The notes under the pieces: generated by a model | What the model was told of the DNA's origin: nothing | Database searches by the model: none | What the model saw: only the letters and a program-made list of their open reading frames with translations | Shown here: one piece after another, positions 55,930 to 64,000 of the stretch | How positions within the stretch are numbered: position 1 is the first letter of the stretch | Layout of the letters: every line of letters begins with the position of its first letter | Assembly (NCBI RefSeq): GCF_009602465.1 | Contig: NZ_WBKP01000013.1 | Span: forward strand, 1-64,000 | Source of the DNA: Cumulibacter manganitolerans | GTDB lineage: Bacteria; Actinomycetota; Actinomycetes; Mycobacteriales; Antricoccaceae | Reading direction: 5' to 3' | Length of the DNA stretch: 64,000 nt | Made by a program: the position numbers and the translations under genes

Positions 55930-57786
55930 CTACTTCTTCTCGTCCTCGTCGTCCACGATCTCGGCGTCGACGACGTCGTCGTCGCCGGCCTGCTGACCGG
56001 AGCCGGGAGTCGCCCCGGGCTCGCCGGCACCGCCGGCCGCCCCGGACTGGGCCTGCTCGTAGATCGCGGCGCCCACCTGCTGCGTGAGGTTCTGGACCTT
56101 CTCGTGCGCGGTCTTGATCGCCTCGACGTCCGAGCCGCCCAGGGCACCGCGCAGCTCGCCGATCGCGTCGTTCAGCTCTTCCTTCTTGTCCGCGGGGACC
56201 TTGTCACCGTTCTCGGCCAGGAACTTCTCGGTCTGGAACAGCAGCGCGTCGCCGTTGTTGCGGACCTCCGCCTCCTCGCGGCGCTTCTTGTCCTCCTCGG
56301 CGTGCGCCTCGGCGTCCTTCATCATCCGGTCGATCTCGTCCTTGCTGAGCGCCGAGCCACCGGTGATCTGCATGGACTGCTCCTTGTTGGTGGCGAGGTC
56401 CTTCGCGGTGACGTGCACGATGCCGTTGGCGTCGATGTCGAAGGTCACCTCGATCTGCGGGACACCACGCGGCGCCGGCGGCAGACCGGTCAGCTCGAAC
56501 ATCCCCAGCCGCTTGTTGAACTGCGTCATCTCACGCTCGCCCTGGAAGACCTGGATCTGCACCGACGGCTGGTTGTCGTCGGCCGTCGTGAAGATCTCCG
56601 AGCGCTTGGTCGGGATCGTGGTGTTGCGCTCGATGAGCTTGGTCATCACGCCACCCTTGGTCTCGATGCCCAGCGACAGCGGCGTCACGTCGAGCAGCAG
56701 GACGTCCTTGACCTCGCCCTTCATGACACCGGCCTGCAGGGCGGCGCCGACGGCGACGACCTCGTCCGGGTTGACGCCCTTGTTGGGCTCGCGGCCGCCG
56801 GTGAGCTCCTTGACGAGGTCGGTCACGGCGGGCATGCGGGTCGAGCCGCCGACCAGGACGACGTGGTCGATGTCGCTGACCGAGATGCCGGCGTCCTTGA
56901 CCGCCTGGTTGAACGGCGCCTTGGTGCGCTCGATCAGGTCCTGGGTCATCCGCTGGAACTCGGCGCGGGTGATCGTCACGTCGAGGTGCATCGGCCCGTC
57001 GGGACCCGCGGTGATGTACGGCTGGTTGATGGTCGTCGACTGCGAGCCGGAGAGCTCGATCTTCGCCTTCTCGGCCGCCTCACGCAGGCGCTGCATGGCG
57101 AGCTTGTCCTTCGACAGGTCGACGCCGTGCTCGTTCTTGAACGTCTTCACCAGGTGGTCGACGATCCGCTGATCCCAGTCGTCACCGCCGAGCTGGGTGT
57201 CTCCGGAGGTCGACTTGACCTCGACCACGCCGTCGCCGATCTCCAGCAGGGAGACGTCGAAGGTGCCGCCACCGAGGTCGAAGACCAGGATGGTCTGCTC
57301 CTTCTCGCCCTTGTCCAGGCCGTACGCGAGCGCGGCCGCGGTCGGCTCGTTGACGATGCGCAGCACGTTCAGGCCGGCGATGTCGCCGGCCTCCTTGGTG
57401 GCCTGGCGCTGGGCGTCGGAGAAGTACGCGGGCACGGTGATGACCGCGTCGGTCACGGTGTCGCCGAGGTAGGTCTCGGCGTCGCGCTTGAGCTTCTGCA
57501 GCACGCGGGCGGAGATCTCCTGCGGCGTGTACTTCTTGTCGTCGATCTGCACCGTCCAGTCGGTGCCCATGTGGCGCTTGACCGAGCGGATGGTGCGGTC
57601 GACGTTCGTCACGGCCTGGTTCTTGGCGGCCTGGCCGACGAGGACCTCGCCGTTCTTGGCGAACGCGACGATCGAGGGGGTGGTGCGAGAGCCCTCGGCA
57701 TTGGCGATGACCTTCGGCTCGCCACCTTCGAGGACGGAGACGACGGAGTTGGTCGTTCCGAGGTCGATACCAACAGCACGTGCCAT
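55930..57786 (-). CDS. dnaK: Chaperone DnaK (Hsp70)
   Basis: A 618-residue Hsp70: nucleotide-binding domain starting [11 protein letters not shown], with [12 protein letters not shown] and the linker [13 protein letters not shown], then substrate-binding and helical lid domains and a disordered Gly/Ala-rich acidic tail. First gene of dnaK-grpE-dnaJ-hspR. A HAIR site lies 70 bases upstream, so HspR repression is expected. ATG 57786 after GGAGAAAC. Confidence 0.98.
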   Translation of the reverse strand: MARAVGIDLGTTNSVVSVLEGGEPKVIANAEGSRTTPSIVAFAKNGEVLVGQAAKNQAVTNVDRTIRSVKRHMGTDWTVQIDDKKYTPQEISARVLQKLKRDAETYLGDTVTDAVITVPAYFSDAQRQATKEAGDIAGLNVLRIVNEPTAAALAYGLDKGEKEQTILVFDLGGGTFDVSLLEIGDGVVEVKSTSGDTQLGGDDWDQRIVDHLVKTFKNEHGVDLSKDKLAMQRLREAAEKAKIELSGSQSTTINQPYITAGPDGPMHLDVTITRAEFQRMTQDLIERTKAPFNQAVKDAGISVSDIDHVVLVGGSTRMPAVTDLVKELTGGREPNKGVNPDEVVAVGAALQAGVMKGEVKDVLLLDVTPLSLGIETKGGVMTKLIERNTTIPTKRSEIFTTADDNQPSVQIQVFQGEREMTQFNKRLGMFELTGLPPAPRGVPQIEVTFDIDANGIVHVTAKDLATNKEQSMQITGGSALSKDEIDRMMKDAEAHAEEDKKRREEAEVRNNGDALLFQTEKFLAENGDKVPADKKEELNDAIGELRGALGGSDVEAIKTAHEKVQNLTQQVGAAIYEQAQSGAAGGAGEPGATPGSGQQAGDDDVVDAEIVDDEDEKK

Positions 57787-57855
57787 GGGGTGTTTCTCCT
57801 TCTTGGGTATCGGTTGTGCCTGCCTCGCGGGGATCCGGCGGGGCGTAGGTGAAGA

Positions 57856-57876
57856 CTTGAGTCGATCTTGCTCAAC
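57856..57876. promoter_or_regulatory. HAIR operator upstream of dnaK
   Basis: CTTGAGT-N7-GCTCAAC. The left half is exact consensus, the right differs at its two ends. It matches the clpB site's right half (GCTCAAC). Together they define an HspR regulon within the window. Confidence 0.85.
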
Positions 57877-57991
57877 TTTACATCTTCTCCAACGCGCACC
57901 TTCGCTGAGTCATTCCCGGATCCGGAACCGAAATCCGGGCCGCACCCGTCAGAGCGGCACCACCGTCCTGACCCGCTGGAAGGCGACGCAG

Positions 57992-58831
57992 ATGACCGAC
58001 CCGCGCACCCCGTACGACGCGCACGATCCGTTCGCGCTTCCCGCGGAGCCGCCCACGGCGCGGGCACCGCAGCCCACCGCACCGCCGCCGTACGGGGCGC
58101 CCGACGAGGAGTACGTGATCACGTCGGGCCTGCCGGCCGAGCCGGCCACGTACCGCAACGCCCCCGACCCGTTCGGTGGGACGCCGAGCACGGGGGCGTA
58201 CGGCACGGGGTCCCGACGTCCGGGCAGCAGCCGGTGGGTGCTCGCGGCCGCCGCCGTCCTCGCGCTGGCCCTCGTCGCGGCGGCCGCCTACTTCCTGCTG
58301 ATCAAGAAGGACGACGGCTCCTCCGCTCCCGCGGACGGGTCGCGCGCGTCGGCCCAGGGCAGGTCGTCCGCCCCGGGCTCCGAGCCGTCCGGAGACGCCT
58401 CCGGGTCGGCGACCGGCACACCGTCCGCTCCCGGCGCAGGCGCGTCCCTCGCGGGCAGCTACGACGTCAACGGGACGATCGCCGGCTACACCGGGCCGCA
58501 GACCGGCCAGCTCGGAAGCTCGGCGAAGAAGGCCGGCGATCCCGCCTTCAAGACCCCACAGACGTGGACGCTCTCCGGTGGCTGCGTGGCGGGCGAGCCC
58601 TGCGAGCTGGCGATCAGCCCGGGAGGCGCACAGCTCACCCTCACTCTCGACGGCGGCACGTGGAAGGGCACCGGGAGCGAGTCGATCCAGTGCTCCCCCG
58701 CCGGCCAGCCGACGGAGGCCACCGTCACCGTCGAGATCCCGCAGTCCGGCGGCACCGCCACGCGGACGCTCACCGCGACCTGCGGCCAACCGCTCACCGA
58801 GGTGGACACCCTCACGCTGACCAGGCGATGA
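57992..58831 (+). CDS. Pro-rich membrane-anchored protein of unknown function
   Basis: A 279-residue protein: Pro/Ala-rich cytoplasmic N-terminus (1-80), one membrane helix (about 83-104, LAAAAVLALALVAAAAYFLLI), a Ser/Gly/Pro linker, and an outer domain with four cysteines, probably in two disulfides (GGCVAGEPCEL; IQCSPAG; TATCGQP). Resembles many actinobacterial surface proteins but no family is recognised. ATG 57992 after GGAAGG. Confidence 0.75.
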   Translation: MTDPRTPYDAHDPFALPAEPPTARAPQPTAPPPYGAPDEEYVITSGLPAEPATYRNAPDPFGGTPSTGAYGTGSRRPGSSRWVLAAAAVLALALVAAAAYFLLIKKDDGSSAPADGSRASAQGRSSAPGSEPSGDASGSATGTPSAPGAGASLAGSYDVNGTIAGYTGPQTGQLGSSAKKAGDPAFKTPQTWTLSGGCVAGEPCELAISPGGAQLTLTLDGGTWKGTGSESIQCSPAGQPTEATVTVEIPQSGGTATRTLTATCGQPLTEVDTLTLTRR

Positions 58832-58952
58832 CGGCCGCCGCTGTGGCCCGGGCCCGTGGGCCCACGCTCGCCCCACGAGCGGGTCGCCCGGACGATGGTA
58901 CGTTCGGAACCGTCAAACCACGGCGCCCTCATTCGCACCGAAAGGTGAGCTC

Positions 58953-60275
58953 ATGCGGATCGCTGTGGTGGGTTGTGGCTACCTCGGAGCCACGCATTCG
59001 GCCGCACTGGCCGTCCTCGGGCATCAGGTCGTCGGCTACGACGTCGACGAGGCCCGGATCGAGGCACTGCGGCGCCGCCAGGCCCCGATGTACGAGCCGG
59101 GGCTGCAGAAGCTGCTGGCCGAGCTGCCCACCGAGTCGTTGTCGTTCACCACGGCACCGCGCGATCTCGACGGATGCGACGTCTTCTTCCTGTGCGCCGG
59201 CACCCCGGAGCAGGGCGACGCGGGAGCCACCAACCTCGACTACCTGCTGGCCGCCTTCGAGGCGGTGCTCCCGTCGCTTCGTCCGGGCTCCCTCGTCGTC
59301 GGCAAGTCGACGGTGCCGCTAGGTACCGCCGGCGGTCTGCACGAGCGGCTCACCGAGCGGTGCCCCGGCGCGCTGCTGGCGTGGAACCCGGAGTTCCTGC
59401 GCGAGGGGCACGCCGTGGAGGACAGCCTGCATCCCGATCGGCTGGTGTACGGCGTGGTGGACGGCGACCCCGCGGCGCTGGCCGTGCTGCACGAGGTGTA
59501 CGCCGGCATCGAGGCCGAGGGCTGCCCCGTAGTGGTGACCGACCTGCCCAGTGCCGAGGTTGCCAAGCTCGCCGCCAACTGCTTCCTCGCCCTCAAGCTG
59601 TCCTACATCAACGCCGTCGCCGAGCTGTGCGAGAACGGCGGTGCGGAGGTTGCGGACGTCGCCGAGGTCATCGGCCGCGACCCGCGCATCGGCCCTGCCT
59701 TCCTCGGCTCCGGCATCGGATTCGGCGGCGGCTGCCTGCCGAAGGACCTCCGCGCGCTGGCTCATCGCGCCGACGAGCTCGCCGCCACCGGCCTCTCCGG
59801 TCTGCTCCGCGCGGCCGAGGCGGTCAACGACAGCAGCCGGGCACGCCTCGTCGACCTGGTCGTCCGGGAGGTCGAGCCCGGCGCTCGCATCGCCGTGCTG
59901 GGCGCCGCCTTCAAACCGGACAGCGACGACGTGCGCAGCTCGCCCGCGCTCGCGGTGGCCGCCGAGCTGGACCGGCGTGGCTACGAGGTGGTCGTCACCG
60001 ACCCGATCGCCCTCGCCAACGCGGCGCAGTACTGCCCGGGCCCCGTCTACGAACCCGACCTGGGGACCGCCCTCAGCGGCAGCTCCGCGGTCCTGCTGCT
60101 CACCGAGTGGCCGCAGTACGCCGAGCTGGATCCGCACTATGCGGCCGGTTTGGTCGCCAGCCAGCGAATGTACGACGGGCGCAAGGCCCTGCCGACGGAG
60201 CGCTGGCGCTCAGCCGGGTGGCGGATGCACTCCACGGGCTCGCCGCGCGAGGTCGGGGAGACCAGCTATGTCTGA
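58953..60275 (+). CDS. UDP-glucose/UDP-sugar 6-dehydrogenase
   Basis: A 440-residue NAD-dependent enzyme oxidising a nucleotide sugar's C6 alcohol to the uronic acid. Rossmann GCGYLG (8-13), KSTVPLGT, ANCFLALKLSYINAVAEL and catalytic Cys261 in GFGGGCLPKDL. The substrate could be UDP-glucose or a UDP-HexNAc; not resolvable here. ATG 58953 after GAAAGG. It overlaps the glycosyltransferase gene by 8 bases and starts the sugar gene cluster. Confidence 0.92.
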   Translation: MRIAVVGCGYLGATHSAALAVLGHQVVGYDVDEARIEALRRRQAPMYEPGLQKLLAELPTESLSFTTAPRDLDGCDVFFLCAGTPEQGDAGATNLDYLLAAFEAVLPSLRPGSLVVGKSTVPLGTAGGLHERLTERCPGALLAWNPEFLREGHAVEDSLHPDRLVYGVVDGDPAALAVLHEVYAGIEAEGCPVVVTDLPSAEVAKLAANCFLALKLSYINAVAELCENGGAEVADVAEVIGRDPRIGPAFLGSGIGFGGGCLPKDLRALAHRADELAATGLSGLLRAAEAVNDSSRARLVDLVVREVEPGARIAVLGAAFKPDSDDVRSSPALAVAAELDRRGYEVVVTDPIALANAAQYCPGPVYEPDLGTALSGSSAVLLLTEWPQYAELDPHYAAGLVASQRMYDGRKALPTERWRSAGWRMHSTGSPREVGETSYV

Positions 60276-61200
60276 CGCGCGCGCCATCGAGCCGCGCATG
60301 ACGGTCGTGGTGGCGACCCGGAACCGGCGTGCCGAGCTGCTGCAGTCCCTCGCCCGGCACGAAGCCGCCGTGATCGTCGTCGACAACGCCTCCACGGACG
60401 GCTCGCCCGAGGCCGTGCGGGCCGAGTTTCCCCACGTCGACGTCGTGGCGCTCGATCGCAACCTCGGTGCGGTCGCCCGCAACCTCGGCGTGCTCCGGGC
60501 AGCCACCCCGTATGTCGCGTTCGCCGACGACGACTCGTGGTGGGCGCCCGGGTCGCTGAGCGCGGCCGCCGACGTTCTCGATCGGCACGCCGACCTGGCC
60601 GTGGCACAGGCGCGCATCCTGGTCGGCCCCAGCGAGCGGCTGGATCCGGTGTGCGCGGAGATGGCCGCCTCCGGCCTGCCCGACGGGGACCATCCGGGGC
60701 GGGCGCTGATCGGCTTCGTGGCCTGCGGTGCTGCGGTCCGCGTGTCGGCCTTCCTTGCCTGCGGGGGATTCGATCGAGTCGTTCGCTTCCCGGGGGAGGA
60801 GGAGCGGCTTGCCCTGGATCTGTGCGATGCAGGATGGGCGATGAGCTACCTGCCCCACCTCACCGTGCACCACCACCCCTCACCCAAGCGCGACGCCTCG
60901 CACACCCGCGTCCGGGACATCCTCCGCGGCCGGCTGCTGACCGCGGTCATGCGCCGCAGCTGGCTGACGGTGGCCGGCGAGGTGGTCGGCTGCCTGCGCG
61001 CCGGTCGGCCGGGGCTGCGGGCGATCGGCACGGCGATCCCGCGACTGCCGGCTGCCGTGCGCAACCGGCGTCCGGTCGGCCATCGCGCGCTGGCGGCGCT
61101 CCGAGACGCGAGCACGCCGCGCGATCACCCGCGCGACGTGCTCACCGGACCGGCGACGCCGGCGTCTACGGCCAGGAGCCCTCGAGCGGGTGCGCGATGA
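60268..61200 (+). CDS. Family 2 glycosyltransferase
   Basis: A 310-residue GT-A fold enzyme: VVVATRNRRAELLQSL, VVDNASTDGSPE, DRNLGAVARNLGV and the metal motif ADDDSWW; catalytic base region EEERLALDLCDAGW. It would transfer a sugar from an activated donor. Translation is coupled to the dehydrogenase. Its last ~35 bases overlap the convergent SDR gene. Confidence 0.9.
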   Translation: MSDARAIEPRMTVVVATRNRRAELLQSLARHEAAVIVVDNASTDGSPEAVRAEFPHVDVVALDRNLGAVARNLGVLRAATPYVAFADDDSWWAPGSLSAAADVLDRHADLAVAQARILVGPSERLDPVCAEMAASGLPDGDHPGRALIGFVACGAAVRVSAFLACGGFDRVVRFPGEEERLALDLCDAGWAMSYLPHLTVHHHPSPKRDASHTRVRDILRGRLLTAVMRRSWLTVAGEVVGCLRAGRPGLRAIGTAIPRLPAAVRNRRPVGHRALAALRDASTPRDHPRDVLTGPATPASTARSPRAGAR

Positions 61201-61873
61201 AGAGCTCGCGCACCTCGCTTCCCTCCGGCTGCTCCAGCGCGAAGCACACTGCTCGCGCGACGTTCGCGGGGTCGTTCAGCCGGGAGTCGTCGGCGGGACG
61301 GTACTGCTCGGTCCGGTCGTCGAAGAACCGCGTGTTCATGCCACCCGGGATCAGCTGGGTGACGCCGACCTCGCCCGCGAGCTCGGCCGCCAGCGCCTGG
61401 GTGAAGCCCAGCACACCGAACTTCGAGGCGCAGTACGCGGTCGCGTCGGACACTCCCTTGAGCGCGAGGGTGGAGGCCACGGTGACGATCCTGCCGCGGG
61501 ATTCCCGCAAGAACGGCAATGCAGCCCGCACCGCCGATACCGTGCCGAGGAGGTTCACGCCGATGACACGCGTCCATTCCTCCACCGATACGTCCTCCAG
61601 GCGCCCGCACCGGTCGATGCCTGCGGCCGTCACGACTGCGTCGATGCCGCCCTGTGCGCCGATTCGGCCGATCACCTCGGAGACAGCGGCGTCATCCGAC
61701 ACATCGACCCGGTGGCTTTCGATACCGTCGGACTCATGCGGCCGCACGTCGAGCACCACCGCCTCGCCGCCCGCATCGACGACCGCGGAGGCGACCGCGG
61801 CTCCGAGGCCGCTGGCACCTCCCGTCACGACGACGCGTCCGATCTGGCGCTTTGCGGGGGCGTGCGATTCCAT
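61166..61873 (-). CDS. Short-chain dehydrogenase/reductase
   Basis: A 235-residue SDR: TGGASGLG, VTAAGIDRCG in place of NNAG, catalytic Ser in VTVASTLAL and YCASKFG. ATG 61873 behind GGGAGAG. It runs against the cluster, with its 3' end inside the glycosyltransferase gene and its 5' end divergent from the aldehyde dehydrogenase. Substrate unknown. Confidence 0.87.
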   Translation of the reverse strand: MESHAPAKRQIGRVVVTGGASGLGAAVASAVVDAGGEAVVLDVRPHESDGIESHRVDVSDDAAVSEVIGRIGAQGGIDAVVTAAGIDRCGRLEDVSVEEWTRVIGVNLLGTVSAVRAALPFLRESRGRIVTVASTLALKGVSDATAYCASKFGVLGFTQALAAELAGEVGVTQLIPGGMNTRFFDDRTEQYRPADDSRLNDPANVARAVCFALEQPEGSEVRELFIAHPLEGSWP

Positions 61874-61974
61874 AGTGATTCTCTCCCGAGGTCGAGGATT
61901 GCAGCCATAGCGAGAAACCAGGCACTCCCGCAAAGGCCGTTCGGTTCGGCACTCTAGTCCTGAAAGGAGCCCCA

Positions 61975-63390
61975 GTGCATACGTCCGCGACTTCGCACGA
62001 CATCGACGAGGTGCGCCGCCTCTCCATCACCGACCCCCGCGACGGCACGCCGGTCGGCGATCTCCAGGTGAGCGACGCCGCCGACATTGACCGCGCGATC
62101 GCCCGGGCGCGCGAGCAGCAGGCCCGATGGGCCGCGCAGACGCCCGCCGATCGCGGTGCCGCCCTGCGCGACATGGCTGATCGTCTCGAGGCCCACACGG
62201 ACGAGCTGGCCGCCTGGAACGAGCGGGAGACCGGCAAGCTGCTCGACGACGCCAAGGGCGGGATCGCCGCGGCGGTCGGCACACTGCGCCAGTACGCCGA
62301 GCTCGGGCCGCTGCATCGGGGCCACAGCCTTCGCGGCCCCGCGACGGCGACCGACTACAGCGTGCGCGAGCCGCGCGGGGTGATCGCGGCGATCACCCCC
62401 TGGAACGACCCCGTGGCGGTGGCCGTCGGCCTCATCGCCGCGGCGCTGGTCACCGGCAACACGGTCGTGCACAAGCCGAGCGAACGCTGCCCGCACACCG
62501 GCCGGCTGCTGGGTGACGTTCTGGCGAGCGCGCTTCCCGACGACGTCCTGCTGACCGTCACCGGCGACGCGTCCACCGGTGAGGCACTGGTCCGCGACGA
62601 GCGAATCGACATGATCGCGCACGTCGGCTCCAGCGATGCCGGCGCGCGGATCGCCGCCATCGCTGCCGAGCGCGGCGCGCATGTCATCCGGGAGAACGGT
62701 GGCAACGACCCGCTGATCGTGGACCAAGGCATCGATCCGGTCTGGGCGGCCGAGCAGGCCGCGCTCGGGTCGTTCGCCAACGCGGGCCAGATCTGCGTCT
62801 CCGTCGAGCGGATCTACGTGCATCGCGAGATCGCCGATGCGTTCCTCGATGCGCTGGTGGGTCTGGCGAACGACCACCGATGGGCGGCCGGACAGCCGCT
62901 GGTCGATGAGCGGATGCGCACATCGGTCCATGACCAGGTCTCGGAGGCGGTGTCCGCCGGTGCGCGCGTGCTCGCCGGCGGATCGGTGCCGGCCGGGCCG
63001 GGAGCGCACTACCCGGCGACCGTGCTCTCCGGCTGCACCCCCGCGATGCGGGTCATGACCGAGGAGACCTTCGGACCGATCGCCCCGGTGCAGGTGGTCG
63101 ACTCGTTCCACGAGGCGCTGCGGCTGGCCGCGGAAGGGCCCTACGGGCTGTCCGCTGCCGTGCTCACGGGCCGCATCGATCACGCGCAGGACGCCATAGC
63201 GCGCCTGCCGGTGGGTACGGTCAAGGTGAACGGCGTCTTCGGCGGCGCGCCCGGCGGATCCGCGGAGCCGCGCGGGGTGAGCGGCGCGGGCTTCGGCTAC
63301 GGCCCGGAGCTCCTCGACGAGATGACCCGGGTGAAGGTGGTCCACATCGAACGCCCGCGGTACGCGGGAGACGACGGAGGCGCGCAGTGA
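61975..63390 (+). CDS. Aldehyde dehydrogenase family protein
   Basis: A 471-residue NAD(P)-dependent aldehyde dehydrogenase. TPWND (Asn144), Glu240 in ENGGNDP and Cys274 in NAGQICVSVERIYV form the active site. ENGG replaces the usual ELGG, and HVGSS the FTGS loop, so the cofactor pocket departs somewhat from the main family. GTG 61975 after AAAGGAG. Its stop overlaps the carbamoyltransferase start (GTGA). Confidence 0.9.
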   Translation: MHTSATSHDIDEVRRLSITDPRDGTPVGDLQVSDAADIDRAIARAREQQARWAAQTPADRGAALRDMADRLEAHTDELAAWNERETGKLLDDAKGGIAAAVGTLRQYAELGPLHRGHSLRGPATATDYSVREPRGVIAAITPWNDPVAVAVGLIAAALVTGNTVVHKPSERCPHTGRLLGDVLASALPDDVLLTVTGDASTGEALVRDERIDMIAHVGSSDAGARIAAIAAERGAHVIRENGGNDPLIVDQGIDPVWAAEQAALGSFANAGQICVSVERIYVHREIADAFLDALVGLANDHRWAAGQPLVDERMRTSVHDQVSEAVSAGARVLAGGSVPAGPGAHYPATVLSGCTPAMRVMTEETFGPIAPVQVVDSFHEALRLAAEGPYGLSAAVLTGRIDHAQDAIARLPVGTVKVNGVFGGAPGGSAEPRGVSGAGFGYGPELLDEMTRVKVVHIERPRYAGDDGGAQ

Positions 63391-64000
63391 ACATCCTCGG
63401 CATCAACGCCATCTTCCACGACTCGGCGGCGGCGATCGTCGTCGACGGCGAGGTCGTCGCGGCCGCCGAGGAGGAGCGCTTCTCGAGGCGAAAGCACGCC
63501 AAGCGACCGGTGCCGTTCTCGGCGTGGGAGCTGCCCGAGCTGTCGATGCGGTGGTGCCTGCGGGCGGCGGGATTGAGCCCCGAGGACATCGACCTGGTCG
63601 GGTACTCCTTCGATCCGGCGATCGCCGCCGACATCCCCGACGACCCGTACGACCCAATGCGCCTGGACTACGCACGCCGCGCCCCGCGATTCATCGCCGA
63701 CGCCCTTCCCGGCCTCGATCCGCAGAAGGTCCGGTTCGTCCAGCACCACATCGCGCACGCGGGGTCCGCCGGTCTGGCGGCGCCCGAGCGGACCAGCAGC
63801 GTACTCGTCGTCGACGGCCGCGGGGAGGCCCACTCGCACCTCGCCGGGACGTACCGCGACGGCGCTCTGGAGATCCTGCATCGGCAGCGGCTGCCGCACT
63901 CGCTCGGCCTGGTCTACGAGTCGCTCACCGACCACCTCGGCTTCCTGCGGTCCAGCGACGAGTTCAAGGTGATGGCCCTGGCGTCGTACGGAGAGCCGCG
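63387..64000 (+). CDS. Carbamoyltransferase (NodU/CmcH/TobZ family), partial
   Basis: The first 204 codons; the gene runs off the right edge. Starts GTG 63387, coupled to the aldehyde dehydrogenase (4-base overlap). The ASKHA-fold opening ILGINAIFHDSAAAIVVDG, then EEERFSRRKHAKRP, HHIAHAGSAGLAA and LVVDGRGE, FKVMALASYGEP are typical. Such enzymes move a carbamoyl group from carbamoyl phosphate (via carbamoyl-AMP) to a sugar or antibiotic hydroxyl. Product unknown. Confidence 0.92.
   Translation, partial: MNILGINAIFHDSAAAIVVDGEVVAAAEEERFSRRKHAKRPVPFSAWELPELSMRWCLRAAGLSPEDIDLVGYSFDPAIAADIPDDPYDPMRLDYARRAPRFIADALPGLDPQKVRFVQHHIAHAGSAGLAAPERTSSVLVVDGRGEAHSHLAGTYRDGALEILHRQRLPHSLGLVYESLTDHLGFLRSSDEFKVMALASYGEP

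Overview
The window is about 64 kb of very GC-rich chromosome from an actinobacterium. The HspR/HAIR heat-shock circuit, a dnaK-grpE-dnaJ-hspR operon, DUF3151 and DUF2277 proteins, a TAXI-type TRAP transporter and many GTG starts all point that way. Genus cannot be fixed from the sequence. I see no tRNA, rRNA, CRISPR array, insertion sequence or phage gene, so this reads as stable core and accessory chromosome with short transcription units on both strands.

Layout. 1-8.6 kb: acyl-CoA carboxylase start, purD, glycerophosphodiesterase, cold-shock protein, IclR regulator, purA, a kinase-like protein, a CYTH-CHAD polyphosphate-type protein, DUF3151 and HU. 8.7-11.2 kb: a secreted Rpf-like cell-wall enzyme and an acyl-ACP desaturase. 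11.3-15.9 kb: a tightly overlapping operon (DUF4242 protein, acyl-CoA-dehydrogenase-like flavoprotein, complete ABC importer) behind a short leader peptide ending -SALCR and a hairpin; this looks like a cysteine-attenuated organosulfur acquisition unit. 16-18.5 kb: a two-subunit acyl-CoA dehydrogenase. 18.5-24.9 kb: M20 peptidase, an XRE regulator and a SnoaL-like gene that collide head to head, an OlsB/OlsA-like acyltransferase pair, fructose-bisphosphate aldolase and a FabG-like reductase. 25-30 kb: glycolate-oxidase-like flavoprotein, LemA, membrane-anchored HNH nuclease, pyrE and mug. 30-35.5 kb: TRAP-TAXI transporter, glutathione peroxidase, fasciclin lipoprotein. 35.6-37 kb: a NlpC/P60 hydrolase under a recognisable promoter and a c-di-AMP (ydaO-type) riboswitch. 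37-42.5 kb: SDR, two related four-helix membrane proteins, clpB with a HAIR operator. 42.7-53.5 kb: small enzymes, acyl-CoA synthetase, Ski2-like helicase, quinone oxidoreductase, membrane proteins, CinA-type amidase. 53.5-57.9 kb: dnaK-grpE-dnaJ-hspR with a HAIR operator. 58-64 kb: start of a sugar/carbamoyl gene cluster (UDP-sugar dehydrogenase, glycosyltransferase, SDR, aldehyde dehydrogenase, carbamoyltransferase) that runs off the end.

The most unusual layer is between the genes. At least twelve long imperfect palindromes fall into four sequence families (called A to D here), each repeated two to four times. They lie only in intergenic gaps, mostly where a terminator would be, and the arms carry paired or wobble-preserving changes between copies. 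Together with the leader-peptide attenuator, the riboswitch and the HAIR sites, much of the regulation here is visible as RNA or DNA structure.
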